Assembly: GCA_947259865.1 (NCBI GenBank)
Contig: CAMYNZ010000057.1
Coordinates: forward strand, 1 to 19,132
Reading direction: 5' to 3'
DNA length: 19,132 nt
Origin: an uncultured Desulfobacterales bacterium
Lineage (GTDB): Bacteria > Desulfobacterota > Desulfobacteria > Desulfobacterales > G020354645
Shown in pieces: positions 9,528-16,269 of this stretch (positions are counted from its first letter, which is position 1; each line of letters opens with the position of its first letter). Under the pieces are notes generated by a model that was not told where the DNA came from, ran no database searches, and saw nothing but the letters and a program-made list of their open reading frames with translations. The position numbers and the translations under genes were made by a program.

Positions 9528-10121
9528 CTAGAGGTCAAGGACCATCCCCACCTCATCACACTGGAAATATTTCGGGCAGCGACTGCATTCGCCCCAAACC
9601 TTGGCCGGAAGCTCTGCTCTGTTTTGTTGCTTGAATCCAAGCGTTTTGAAGAAATCCTCGGTCAAGGTGAACGTATACAAACGTTTTATTCCCAGGATTT
9701 TGGCCTCTTGTTTCATGTGTTCCACCAATTTGCTTCCCAGCCCCAGATGCTGATAATCCGGATGAATCGCGAGTGCTCTGATCTCGGCAATATCTTCCCA
9801 AAGTACGTGCAGGCTTGCGCAGGCTACGATAAGGTGTAATACTTCTTTGGTTTTGGTCATACTGTAAACCGGCGCTTTGCGATCCGTAGCGATTACAAAA
9901 TCCCGGATGTTTTCATACAGGTATTGGGGACCCCTGGGGAGCATCAAATTAGATTCCGCAAAACCGTTGACCAGTTCGAGGATTTCTTCCACGTCTCTGA
10001 TCTGCGCTTTCTGGATGACAATTTGGCGTTGGTCCTTGTCGTTTAGAAGAACTTTCCGAAATTTCTCTTTCGGTTTTTTTTTATGGCGTTTGGGAGCCGG
10101 TGGCGGTTGGATGTAATCCAT
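9528..10121 (-). CDS. argA: Amino-acid N-acetyltransferase, short ArgA type (GNAT family)
   Basis: The likely reaction is acetyl-CoA plus glutamate to N-acetylglutamate, the first step of arginine synthesis. The 197-residue protein is a single GNAT domain without the kinase-like half of E. coli ArgA. It matches the short N-acetylglutamate synthases by IRDVEEILELVNGF at 41-54, LMLPRGPQYLYENIRDF at 59-75, HVLWEDIAEIRALAIHPDYQ at 105-124, the acetyl-CoA loop QHLGLG at 124-129, and the ending ELPAKVWGECSRCPKYFQCDE. Three cysteines (179, 182, 188) in that tail recur in this subfamily as I know it. A Pro/Lys-rich stretch of about 25 residues precedes the domain. It converges with carB and ends exactly at the right terminal repeat of the element at 9233-9528. 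No clear ribosome binding site is seen. Another small-molecule acetyltransferase cannot be fully excluded. Confidence 0.8.
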   Translation of the reverse strand: MDYIQPPPAPKRHKKKPKEKFRKVLLNDKDQRQIVIQKAQIRDVEEILELVNGFAESNLMLPRGPQYLYENIRDFVIATDRKAPVYSMTKTKEVLHLIVACASLHVLWEDIAEIRALAIHPDYQHLGLGSKLVEHMKQEAKILGIKRLYTFTLTEDFFKTLGFKQQNRAELPAKVWGECSRCPKYFQCDEVGMVLDL

Positions 10122-10165
10122 AGCGTGTCACATAACCCTGATAAAGCGGGATAGAAAGGGTTCAG

Positions 10166-10246
10166 GGTTCAAAGTTCAACGTTCCAAGTTGAATTAAGGA
10201 TTATATCTGTTTTTAACTTTGAACCTTGAACGCGGAACTTTGAACC
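10166..10246. repeat. Imperfect long inverted repeat (GTTCAA-rich)
   Basis: GGTTCAAAGTTC (10166-10177) is the exact reverse complement of GAACTTTGAACC (10235-10246). The sequence between contains further GTTCAA/TTGAAC words that pair partly. This is a dispersed-repeat style palindrome in the argA-HAD divergent region, with no coding potential. Confidence 0.5.
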
Positions 10247-10609
10247 AGCAAATGAAAACGAACGTTTATCCCAGAGTGTCTCAGATACTGGATCCTGCCT
10301 GCCCACCATCGCAAGCCGCTCAGGCGAGGCGGGCGGAGATGCCTGATTCTGGATAAAAAAAGATAACTACCTTTTAAAAATATGGCGTGTAACTGTCTTT
10401 GTGTCAAGGTTTAAAATGAACTGCGAACAGGCCTTTTTTGGACTTAATACCGAAAGATCCTTATCATCTTAATACCCCTTTTTTCAAATACGAAACCTAT
10501 TTGTGCAGGGCTTTGCATTGCTTCTGGATTGACATTGGCCCGATCTATTGTTAGCAATTGTTCTTATTTTACCTAACGAAATCAACTTATGTAAAAGTGA
10601 TTTTCCCAT
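10247..10609. other. Intergenic region upstream of the HAD gene, no gene seen
   Basis: About 360 bases without a convincing gene. They contain a GC-rich hairpin pairing 10297-10303 (GCCTGCC) with 10328-10334 (GGCGGGC, one G-T pair), followed by AT-rich DNA. A TTGACA occurs at 10529-10534, but only a poor -10 (TAGCAA) is found 17 bases on, so I do not call a promoter. Confidence 0.4.
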
Positions 10610-11431
10610 TTGATGGTAATCCCAATGGATTTGAGTAAAAAAAACCTCTGGCTTTTTGACGTAGACAATACCCTCATCAGAGATGTAGAACATCCGGATC
10701 CATTTCCGGATGCCATTAATCTATGTGACGCTTTAGAACGGTATGGAAAGACCATCGCAATCCTCACAAACGTGGGGCGCCTTTCAGCACGTCAGATACA
10801 CGCTGTTGTGACAGCTGCCGGGTTTAGAGTCGATGCGGCTAAGACTTTCAGCGCCGGCGCAGTGGCCGCTGCTTATATTCACAACAGATCCCACGGGGCA
10901 CGTTGCTTTATGATCAGTGAAGGCGGAGCACTTGAAGATTTCACAGCCAGAGGGCTGAACGTGACAAACAACCCTCCGGTAGATTTTGTTGCGGTGGGTG
11001 CCGACAGAAATCTTACGTTCCAGCGGCTGAACTTCGCGACCAAAATGGTCCAGAATGGCGCAGCGTTAATATGTATCAGCGGAAGCAGGGACTACCCCGG
11101 TGTTTATCTGGGCCAGGAGGATGTGTATATTGGCGAACGGTCGATCGTGGCTGCAATAGAAGATGCCACCGGTAAAAACGCCCTTATTATCGGAAAACCC
11201 ATGCCCGAGATATTCACAGAGACTGTCAGGACACTGGGATTTGATGTTAGCGATGCGGTTATGGTGGGAGACAATCCTGCCAGCGATATTGCGGGGGGCA
11301 AAGCTGCCGGTCTGGCGACCATACTTGTCAAACGAAGTCCGGATAAAATTGTACCTTACGATGCTGGGAGCCTGGATACCACCGCAGACATTATAGTAGC
11401 TAGTTTGGATGAGGTTATCAATCGAATTTGA
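10610..11431 (+). CDS. HAD-superfamily (NagD-like, subclass IIA) phosphatase
   Basis: This is a predicted cytosolic phosphatase of unknown substrate. The 273-residue protein has the HAD nucleophile motif DVDNTL (D17 and D19 from the first ATG), motif II LTNVG, a long alpha/beta cap typical of NagD-like enzymes, the lysine in GKPMPEIF, and the metal-binding MVGDNPASDIAGGKAAG with the conserved GD-D pattern. The sequence after it (LATILVKRSP) is usual for the subclass. The start is uncertain: ATG 10610 and ATG 10628 are both possible and neither has a good ribosome binding site. It ends 25 bases before the ureohydrolase start, so the two are probably co-transcribed. In this context it might remove a phosphorylated side product, but that is speculation. 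Family members include nucleotide, phosphoglycolate and sugar phosphatases. Confidence 0.8.
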   Translation: MMVIPMDLSKKNLWLFDVDNTLIRDVEHPDPFPDAINLCDALERYGKTIAILTNVGRLSARQIHAVVTAAGFRVDAAKTFSAGAVAAAYIHNRSHGARCFMISEGGALEDFTARGLNVTNNPPVDFVAVGADRNLTFQRLNFATKMVQNGAALICISGSRDYPGVYLGQEDVYIGERSIVAAIEDATGKNALIIGKPMPEIFTETVRTLGFDVSDAVMVGDNPASDIAGGKAAGLATILVKRSPDKIVPYDAGSLDTTADIIVASLDEVINRI

Positions 11432-11456
11432 TCACGATATTAAAAGTAGGGCGGGC

Positions 11457-12419
11457 ATGTCAGAAAAAGATCATTCTGATAAGTTGGCTGCTTGCGGCAA
11501 GGGTTGCGGAGCCCCAACTCCTGATTTCACAACTTTTATGGGCTGTAAGCGATCCCGGGACTATTCGGCTCCTGATGTGGATGTCGTCATCAGCGGAGTG
11601 CCCTTTGATCTGGCAACCACCGAACGGCCCGGTGCCCGTTTCGGTCCGGCAAGCATCCGGCAAGCATCGACAAATCTGGCCTGGGAAATACACCGCTGGC
11701 CCTGGAATTTTCATGTCTACGATATTCTCGGTGTAGTCGATTATGGTGATCTTTGTTCTGATGCCGCTGAAAAAGACCAGATGGTATCGCAACTCCAACA
11801 GCATGCCGCTCAAATCCTGTCAGCCAATAAAGTCATGCTGACTTTGGGTGGAGACCACTTTATAACCCTACCTCTGCTGCGGGAACATGCTAAAAAGAAC
11901 GGTCCTGTTGCCATAATCCACTTCGATGCCCACACCGATACCGAAAGAAAACCGGATCAATATGATCACGGCACCGTATTTTTCCACGCTGTGAAAGAGG
12001 GCATCGTTGTTCCGGAACGGTCCGTTCAAATCGGTGTTCGCACGGAATACATCCGGGATGATCACCGGTTCACGGTTCTGGATGCAGGCTGGGTGACCGA
12101 TCAAAGTACCGACGTTGTTTTAAAGGCCATAAAGCGGATTGTGGGTGTACACCCGGTTTATATTACCTTCGATATCGATTGCCTGGACCCGGCTTTTGCA
12201 CCGGGAACCGGAACACCGGTGGTCGGCGGTCTGTCCACGCACTGCGCCTTAAAGGTTACCCGCGGGCTGGTGGGCTGCCATGTGATCGGGATGGACATCG
12301 TTGAAGTCTGCCCGCCCTATGACCATGCACAAATAACGGCCCTGGCGGCGGCAACGCTGGGCCTTGAACTTCTGTACGTTTTGGCGGCCAACAGGAACGC
12401 CAAATTAAACAGGGCTTGA
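11457..12419 (+). CDS. speB: Agmatinase-family ureohydrolase
   Basis: The family cleaves guanidino groups to urea and an amine with two Mn ions. The 320-residue protein resembles E. coli SpeB along most of its length, including STNLAWE, PWNF and TALAAATLGLELLY. All metal ligands are present: H134 in GGDH, D157, H159 and D161 in HFDAHTD, and D239 and D241 in TFDIDCLDP. I start at ATG 11457 because it follows AGTAGGGCGGGC; an in-frame ATG at 11409 overlaps the preceding gene and adds 16 unlikely residues. It follows the HAD gene by 25 bases and precedes ornithine carbamoyltransferase by 221. No arginine decarboxylase is visible, but an amidinotransferase is nearby, so the substrate may be a guanidino compound made or consumed by that enzyme (guanidinobutyrate, guanidinoacetate or agmatine). 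The gene symbol is based on similarity only. Confidence 0.88.
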   Translation: MSEKDHSDKLAACGKGCGAPTPDFTTFMGCKRSRDYSAPDVDVVISGVPFDLATTERPGARFGPASIRQASTNLAWEIHRWPWNFHVYDILGVVDYGDLCSDAAEKDQMVSQLQQHAAQILSANKVMLTLGGDHFITLPLLREHAKKNGPVAIIHFDAHTDTERKPDQYDHGTVFFHAVKEGIVVPERSVQIGVRTEYIRDDHRFTVLDAGWVTDQSTDVVLKAIKRIVGVHPVYITFDIDCLDPAFAPGTGTPVVGGLSTHCALKVTRGLVGCHVIGMDIVEVCPPYDHAQITALAAATLGLELLYVLAANRNAKLNRA

Positions 12420-12422
12420 AAT

Positions 12423-12509
12423 ATGCAGACGGATAAAAAACTGAAAAAGCGCATAGCCTATGAGAATTTGAAGGTGGATAACATTTCCGGGACTTGCACA
12501 ACGGGTTGA
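12423..12509 (+). CDS. Short lysine-rich ORF after the ureohydrolase (doubtful)
   Basis: A 28-codon reading frame starts three bases after the speB stop and begins MQTDKKLKKRIAYENLKVDN. There is no ribosome binding site and I recognise no family. It could be a degraded gene start, a leader or chance. Confidence 0.2.
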   Translation: MQTDKKLKKRIAYENLKVDNISGTCTTG

Positions 12510-12534
12510 CCGTGTCTATTTTATCGGTTTAGAT
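12506..12534 (+). promoter_or_regulatory. Weak candidate promoter before ornithine carbamoyltransferase
   Basis: TTGACC (12506-12511) is followed after 17 bases by TTAGAT (12529-12534). The -35 is good and the -10 is poor. It lies in the 221-base gap before the carbamoyltransferase gene and might start an arcB-arcC transcript. Confidence 0.3.
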
Positions 12535-12640
12535 AGAGTGAACGGGAAAAGGCGGTGAACGCGGATGGTACGCCATTTGGGATCCATGAAATGATATCGA
12601 GAGACAAACCGGATTTTGGAATTATTGTGAGGAGGTAGCC

Positions 12641-13681
12641 ATGGCTTTTAATCTGAGAAATCGGCATTTTTTAAAATTGCTGGATTTTACACCTGAGGAG
12701 ATCAAGTTTTTGCTCGGCCTTTCCATGGATCTGAAGAAGGCCAAATACGCCGGTATCGAACAGCCGCGGTTAAACGGAAAAAATATTGCCCTCATTTTTG
12801 AAAAATCTTCCACCCGGACCCGATGCGCATTTGAGGTTGCTGCATACGATCAGGGAGCCCATGTGACCTATCTGGGCCCGTCCGGATCTCAGATGGGTAC
12901 CAAAGAAACCATGAAGGATACGGCCCGGGTGCTGGGTCACATGTATGACGGCATCGAATACCGTGGCTTCGGGCAGGATGTTGTAGAAGAGCTGGCCCAA
13001 TATGCCGGTGTACCGGTGTGGAACGGCTTGACCAATGAATACCATCCCACCCAGGTGCTGGCCGATTTCCTCACGATGATGGAACATAGCGACAAGCCCC
13101 TGAGCCATGTCAGGTTCGCATACCTGGGCGACGCTCGTAACAACATGGGCAACTCACTCCTGGTGGGAGCCGCCAAAATGGGCATGGATTTTCGCTCGGT
13201 GGCCCCCAAAAGCGTTCAACCCAACCCGGAGCTGGTGTCAACGGCCAAAGAAATCGCCAAACAAACCGGGGCGAAAATCGCCATCAGCGATGATCTGGAC
13301 CGCGGTGTGAAAGGTTGTGATTTTTTGTATACGGATGTGTGGGTCTCCATGGGTGAACCGGAAGAGGTCTGGAAAGACAGAATTGAGTTGCTCAAACCCT
13401 ATCAGATCAACGCCGCTGCCATGGCAAAGACCGGCAATCCCGATGTAAAATTCTTGCATTGTCTGCCGGCCTTTCACAACCGGGAGACGGTCATCGGTGA
13501 AGAGATCTACCGGAAATTCGGACTGGAGGCCATGGAAGTAACCGAAGAGGTGTTCGAGTCAGGTGCATCCATCGTTTTCGGTGAAGCTGAAAACAGGATC
13601 CACACCATAAAGGCCGTGATGGTGGCGACCCTGGGGAGTTGCTCCAAATTTTATCTCACCATTTGGAGCATGAACAAATGA
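12641..13681 (+). CDS. arcB: Ornithine carbamoyltransferase
   Basis: The enzyme interconverts ornithine plus carbamoyl phosphate with citrulline plus phosphate. The 346-residue protein shows the carbamoyl-phosphate motif SSTRTR at 56-61, HPTQ at 135-138, the [10 protein letters not shown] segment at 163-171, the ornithine motif WVSMG at 234-238 and HCLPAFH at 273-279 with C274. The N-terminus [20 protein letters not shown] and body match both E. coli ArgF/ArgI and the catabolic ArcB of Pseudomonas. I use arcB because it overlaps the carbamate kinase gene by ATGA, which suggests the phosphorolytic, ATP-yielding direction; argF is equally defensible. GAGGAGG precedes the start. After MVATLG, where the family usually ends, there is a tail of about 15 residues ([14 protein letters not shown]) encoded by the hairpin at 13640-13670. 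Confidence 0.94.
   Translation: MAFNLRNRHFLKLLDFTPEEIKFLLGLSMDLKKAKYAGIEQPRLNGKNIALIFEKSSTRTRCAFEVAAYDQGAHVTYLGPSGSQMGTKETMKDTARVLGHMYDGIEYRGFGQDVVEELAQYAGVPVWNGLTNEYHPTQVLADFLTMMEHSDKPLSHVRFAYLGDARNNMGNSLLVGAAKMGMDFRSVAPKSVQPNPELVSTAKEIAKQTGAKIAISDDLDRGVKGCDFLYTDVWVSMGEPEEVWKDRIELLKPYQINAAAMAKTGNPDVKFLHCLPAFHNRETVIGEEIYRKFGLEAMEVTEEVFESGASIVFGEAENRIHTIKAVMVATLGSCSKFYLTIWSMNK
13640..13670 (+). promoter_or_regulatory. Hairpin masking the carbamate kinase ribosome binding site
   Basis: TGCTCCAAAT (13640-13649) pairs perfectly with ATTTGGAGCA (13661-13670) around an 11-base loop. The 3' arm contains GGAG (13665-13668), the ribosome binding site nine bases before the arcC ATG at 13678. The 5' arm lies in the last carbamoyltransferase codons. 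Ribosomes finishing arcB would melt the hairpin, giving strict translational coupling. The pairing is seen directly; the function is inferred. Confidence 0.65.
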
Positions 13682-14604
13682 ATGACAAACCCATTGTCTT
13701 AGTCGCCTTTGGCGGCAACGCTTTGATTAAAAAAGGGCAACAGGGCACAGCTTCGGAACAGTTTGTAAATTTACAGCTGCCCATGCGGCAAATCGCAAAG
13801 CTTTCCAGAAAATATAAAATTGTCATCACCCACGGGAATGGTCCCCAGGTCGGTAATCTCTTGCTTCAACAGGAAAGCTGCGACAAAGTGCCCAAGATGC
13901 CCCTTGAGATCATCGGCGCCCAAACCCAGGGTCAGATAGGTTACATGATTGAATCCTCGCTGGATACCGCTCTAATGGATATAGAGGTTGAAGATAGCTT
14001 GATTGTAACCATTCTTACCTATGTGGTTGTCGACGAGAATGATCCGCTGTTTCAAAACCCGTCAAAACCGATCGGACCTTTTTACACCCAAGAACAGGCG
14101 GCCGGGCTCACCTACAACATGGTAAAAACAGACAAGGGCTATCGGCGCGTAGTCGCCTCTCCCAGACCGATTACCATCGTGGAGCATCGTGAAATCAAAA
14201 AACTTATTGAAATGAATTTTATCGTCATTTGCTGCGGCGGCGGCGGCATTCCGGTGATTCGCAAAGAGCGCAAGTTCCGGGGCGTCGAGGCGGTGATAGA
14301 CAAGGATCTGGCCAGCTCTGTGCTGGCCCGGGAGATAAAAGCTGATATCTTCGTGATTGCAACCGATACAGTCGGAGCCGCGATTCATTGGGGACAGCCG
14401 GGTCAGAAGATACTGGGTAAAGTTCCTCTGGCCAAAATGGAGCAATATGTGCGGGCGGGTCATTTTCCGGCCGGGTCCATGGGCCCCAAGGTGGAGGGGC
14501 TTATCGAATATTTCAAGGCCACGGATCGCCGCGGGATCATCTGCAACCTGGAGGATATCGAGAAGGCCATTGCCGGAAAAGCAGGTACTGAAATTATTAA
14601 ATGA
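13678..14604 (+). CDS. arcC: Carbamate kinase
   Basis: Carbamate kinase converts carbamoyl phosphate plus ADP to ATP and carbamate, which decays to ammonia and CO2. This is the energy-yielding step of arginine, agmatine or purine-derivative fermentation. The 308-residue protein starts [23 protein letters not shown] with the family's FGGNAL motif. It continues with [15 protein letters not shown], where the conserved HGNGPQVG loop binds the phosphates, [26 protein letters not shown], the [13 protein letters not shown] lysine-bearing segment, and the ending [13 protein letters not shown] reject the upstream in-frame start at 13639 because it lies within the carbamoyltransferase end. The true ATG overlaps the arcB stop as ATGA with GGAG nine bases before. 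No downstream T-run terminator was found, so read-through into the GTPase gene is possible. Confidence 0.96.
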   Translation: MNDKPIVLVAFGGNALIKKGQQGTASEQFVNLQLPMRQIAKLSRKYKIVITHGNGPQVGNLLLQQESCDKVPKMPLEIIGAQTQGQIGYMIESSLDTALMDIEVEDSLIVTILTYVVVDENDPLFQNPSKPIGPFYTQEQAAGLTYNMVKTDKGYRRVVASPRPITIVEHREIKKLIEMNFIVICCGGGGIPVIRKERKFRGVEAVIDKDLASSVLAREIKADIFVIATDTVGAAIHWGQPGQKILGKVPLAKMEQYVRAGHFPAGSMGPKVEGLIEYFKATDRRGIICNLEDIEKAIAGKAGTEIIK

Positions 14605-14614
14605 AAATGCCTAA

Positions 14615-14670
14615 TCCGCCAAAAAACACAGGCGGACAAGAGTGAGCTAAAGTGCCTAAAATGCCTAAAA
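14615..14670 (+). repeat. Small hairpin and tandem TGCCTAAAA repeat after arcC
   Basis: TCCGCC (14615-14620) pairs with GGCGGA (14631-14636) over a 10-base loop. Farther on, TGCCTAAAA occurs twice in a row near 14653-14670, with a related TGCCTAA at about 14608. No T-run follows, so it is a poor terminator. It lies in the 158-base gap before the GTPase gene. Confidence 0.4.
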
Positions 14671-14762
14671 TTAGTAAAGGAATTAATTCTATTATTCATG
14701 CGATCTATATTAAATAAGTTCTACACATGTTTCATATTATCCCGTAAGAAATGGAGGTTTTT

Positions 14763-16103
14763 ATGTCGAAAAAGAACGTGATTATCATGGGTGCAGCCGG
14801 AAGAGATTTCCACAATTTCAACACTTATTACCGTGGCAATGGCGCCTATAATGTTGTTGCCTTTACGGCCACCCAGATTCCGGATATCGAAGGCCGCAAG
14901 TATCCGGCTGAATTAGCCGGAGAGTTGTATCCGGACGGTGTCCCCATTTATGCCGAAGAAGATCTTGCCAGGTTAATCAAAGAATTGAAGGCGGATGATT
15001 GCGTGTTCTCATACAGTGATGTGTCTTATCAGCATGTGATGTCGGTGGGCGCCAAGGTAAATGCGGCCGGGGCCAATTTTGTCATGCTGGGGCCCAGGGA
15101 TACCCAGATTAAAAGCACCAAACCAGTCATTTCGGTAGGAGCAATTCGGACCGGCTGCGGCAAGAGCCAAACTTCGCGCCGGATCATCGAAATTCTGATG
15201 GCAAAAGGATTAAAAGTTGTGGCCATCCGGCATCCCATGCCCTACGGTGATATTGCCGCCCTGAAGGTGCAGCGTTTTGCAGAGCTGTCGGATCTGGAAA
15301 AGCATAACTGCACCGTGGAAGAGATGGAAGAATATGAACCGCACGTAATTCGTGGCAATGTGATCTATGCCGGTGTTGATTACGAAGCCATTGTGCGGGC
15401 CGCAGAAGAGGACCCCAAGGGCTGCGATGTCGTTCTGTGGGATGGCGGCAACAATGACTTTCCGTTTTACAAGTCCGACCTGCACGTGACCGTGGTCGAT
15501 CCCCATCGTCCGGGTCACGAGCTCACCTATTATCCGGGCAACGTGACGTTAAGGCTTGCAGATGTGGTGGTTATCAACAAAATGGACAGTGCCGATGCCC
15601 AAGGCATAGAGATCGTCCGCCGCAATATTGCAACGGAGAATCCGGATGCGATCGTAATTGACGGCGCCTCCACGTTGGATATGGATGATCCGTCGATTGT
15701 CAGAGGAAAAAAGGTACTGGTGGTGGAGGACGGTCCGACCCTGACCCATGGAGAAATGAAGATCGGTGCCGGGGTGGTTGCCGCCCAAAAATTCGGGGCT
15801 GCCGGTCTGGTTGACCCGCGGCCGTATGTCGTAGGGCGGCTGGCCGAAACTTTTGAGAAGTACCCGGATATCGGGACGGTTCTGCCGGCCATGGGATACG
15901 GCCAGCAGCAGCTAAAAGACATGGAAACGACCATAAACAAAACCGAGTGTGATGCGGTAATCATCGGCACGCCGATCGATTTAAACCGGATTATCAAAAT
16001 AAACAAACCCAACACCCGTGTATATTACAATCTCCAGGAGATCGGGCGCCCCGATTTTAACGGGGTACTGGATGACTTCGTCAAAAAACACAATCTTTCT
16101 TAA
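14763..16103 (+). CDS. cPGS-like P-loop NTPase (cyclic 2,3-diphosphoglycerate synthetase family)
   Basis: Archaeal members make cyclic 2,3-diphosphoglycerate with ATP; the bacterial role is unknown. The 446-residue protein has an N-terminal Rossmann-like domain (VIIMGAAGRDFHNFN at 6-20) and a P-loop domain with GAIRTGCGKSQTSRR at 126-140 (K134, S135). After this come KVVAIRHPMPYGD, an acidic DVVLWDGGNNDFPF segment resembling Walker B, and an NKMD motif of the GTPase type. The length matches the archaeal family. I start at ATG 14763 because GGAGG lies seven bases upstream; an ATG at 14751 overlaps that site. It sits between carbamate kinase and the amidinotransferase. This context, not archaeal thermoprotection, suggests a role in amidino or carbamoyl metabolism, perhaps as an ATP-dependent ligase or kinase of an intermediate. 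That is inference only. It carries no signal peptide or membrane segment. Confidence 0.75.
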   Translation: MSKKNVIIMGAAGRDFHNFNTYYRGNGAYNVVAFTATQIPDIEGRKYPAELAGELYPDGVPIYAEEDLARLIKELKADDCVFSYSDVSYQHVMSVGAKVNAAGANFVMLGPRDTQIKSTKPVISVGAIRTGCGKSQTSRRIIEILMAKGLKVVAIRHPMPYGDIAALKVQRFAELSDLEKHNCTVEEMEEYEPHVIRGNVIYAGVDYEAIVRAAEEDPKGCDVVLWDGGNNDFPFYKSDLHVTVVDPHRPGHELTYYPGNVTLRLADVVVINKMDSADAQGIEIVRRNIATENPDAIVIDGASTLDMDDPSIVRGKKVLVVEDGPTLTHGEMKIGAGVVAAQKFGAAGLVDPRPYVVGRLAETFEKYPDIGTVLPAMGYGQQQLKDMETTINKTECDAVIIGTPIDLNRIIKINKPNTRVYYNLQEIGRPDFNGVLDDFVKKHNLS

Positions 16104-16122
16104 GTCATAACCCTTTCTTATA

Positions 16123-16153
16123 TGGGAGCGGCCTGCTTGCGGGCCTGCTCCCA
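16123..16153 (+). repeat. Bacterial interspersed palindrome after the GTPase gene
   Basis: TGGGAGC (16123-16129) pairs with GCTCCCA (16147-16153), with an inner GGCC/GGCC pair. Its start resembles the REP-like copies (TGGGAGCGG) but its inner arm is longer. It lies 20 bases after the stop at 16103. A short T-run at 16161 is too far away to make a firm terminator call. Confidence 0.5.
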
Positions 16154-16196
16154 GTGATGCTTTTTCTAAAGCAGTTATTCGTGAAAGGTAATCACC

Positions 16197-16217
16197 ATGG
16201 CTTTTAATCTTAAGTAA
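16197..16217 (+). pseudogene. Relic or mini-ORF copying the ornithine carbamoyltransferase start
   Basis: CCATGGCTTTTAATCT at 16195-16210 equals the sequence around the arcB start (12639-12654) over 16 bases. The frame reads MAFNLK and then TAA, where arcB reads [13 protein letters not shown] lies about ten bases upstream. It may be the end of a lost second carbamoyltransferase copy, or a very short leader ORF before the amidinotransferase. Confidence 0.4.
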
Positions 16218-16220
16218 CAA

Positions 16221-16236
16221 TGCACCATAGGGTGCA
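16221..16236 (+). promoter_or_regulatory. Stem-loop in the amidinotransferase leader
   Basis: TGCACC-ATAG-GGTGCA forms a perfect 6-bp stem with a 4-base loop, 33 bases before the amidinotransferase start. Its function is unknown. I do not see a guanidine riboswitch core around it. Confidence 0.35.
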
Positions 16237-16269
16237 ACAACAACAAGAGGTAACGAAGGAGGTACCGTA

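Larger units (their letters stand above)
9233..9528. mobile_element. MITE-like element with 27-bp terminal inverted repeats
   Basis: Positions 9233-9259 (starting GAAGTGGGTTCAGAACCGCA) and 9502-9528 are perfect reverse complements over 27 bases. They enclose 242 bases with no plausible gene. The inside holds two REP-like hairpins in opposite orientation. No target-site duplication is evident at the edges. The right edge coincides with the argA stop codon (complement of 9528-9530). It lies between the convergent carB and argA genes, so it could also act as a bidirectional transcription barrier. I infer a non-autonomous transposable element; no transposase is present in the window. Confidence 0.7.

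Noticed and set aside
13639..13677. Upstream start for carbamate kinase
   Set aside because: It would add 13 residues encoded by the hairpin and the arcB end. The ATG at 13678 has a proper ribosome binding site and a family-typical N-terminus.
16123..16165. Intrinsic terminator after the cPGS-like gene
   Set aside because: The palindrome is good, but the nearest T-run is about eight bases away and short, so termination is not well supported.
16104..16269. Guanidine or other riboswitch before the amidinotransferase
   Set aside because: The leader has a simple 6-bp stem-loop and a palindrome, but no ykkC-type core or ACGR loops that I can recognise.
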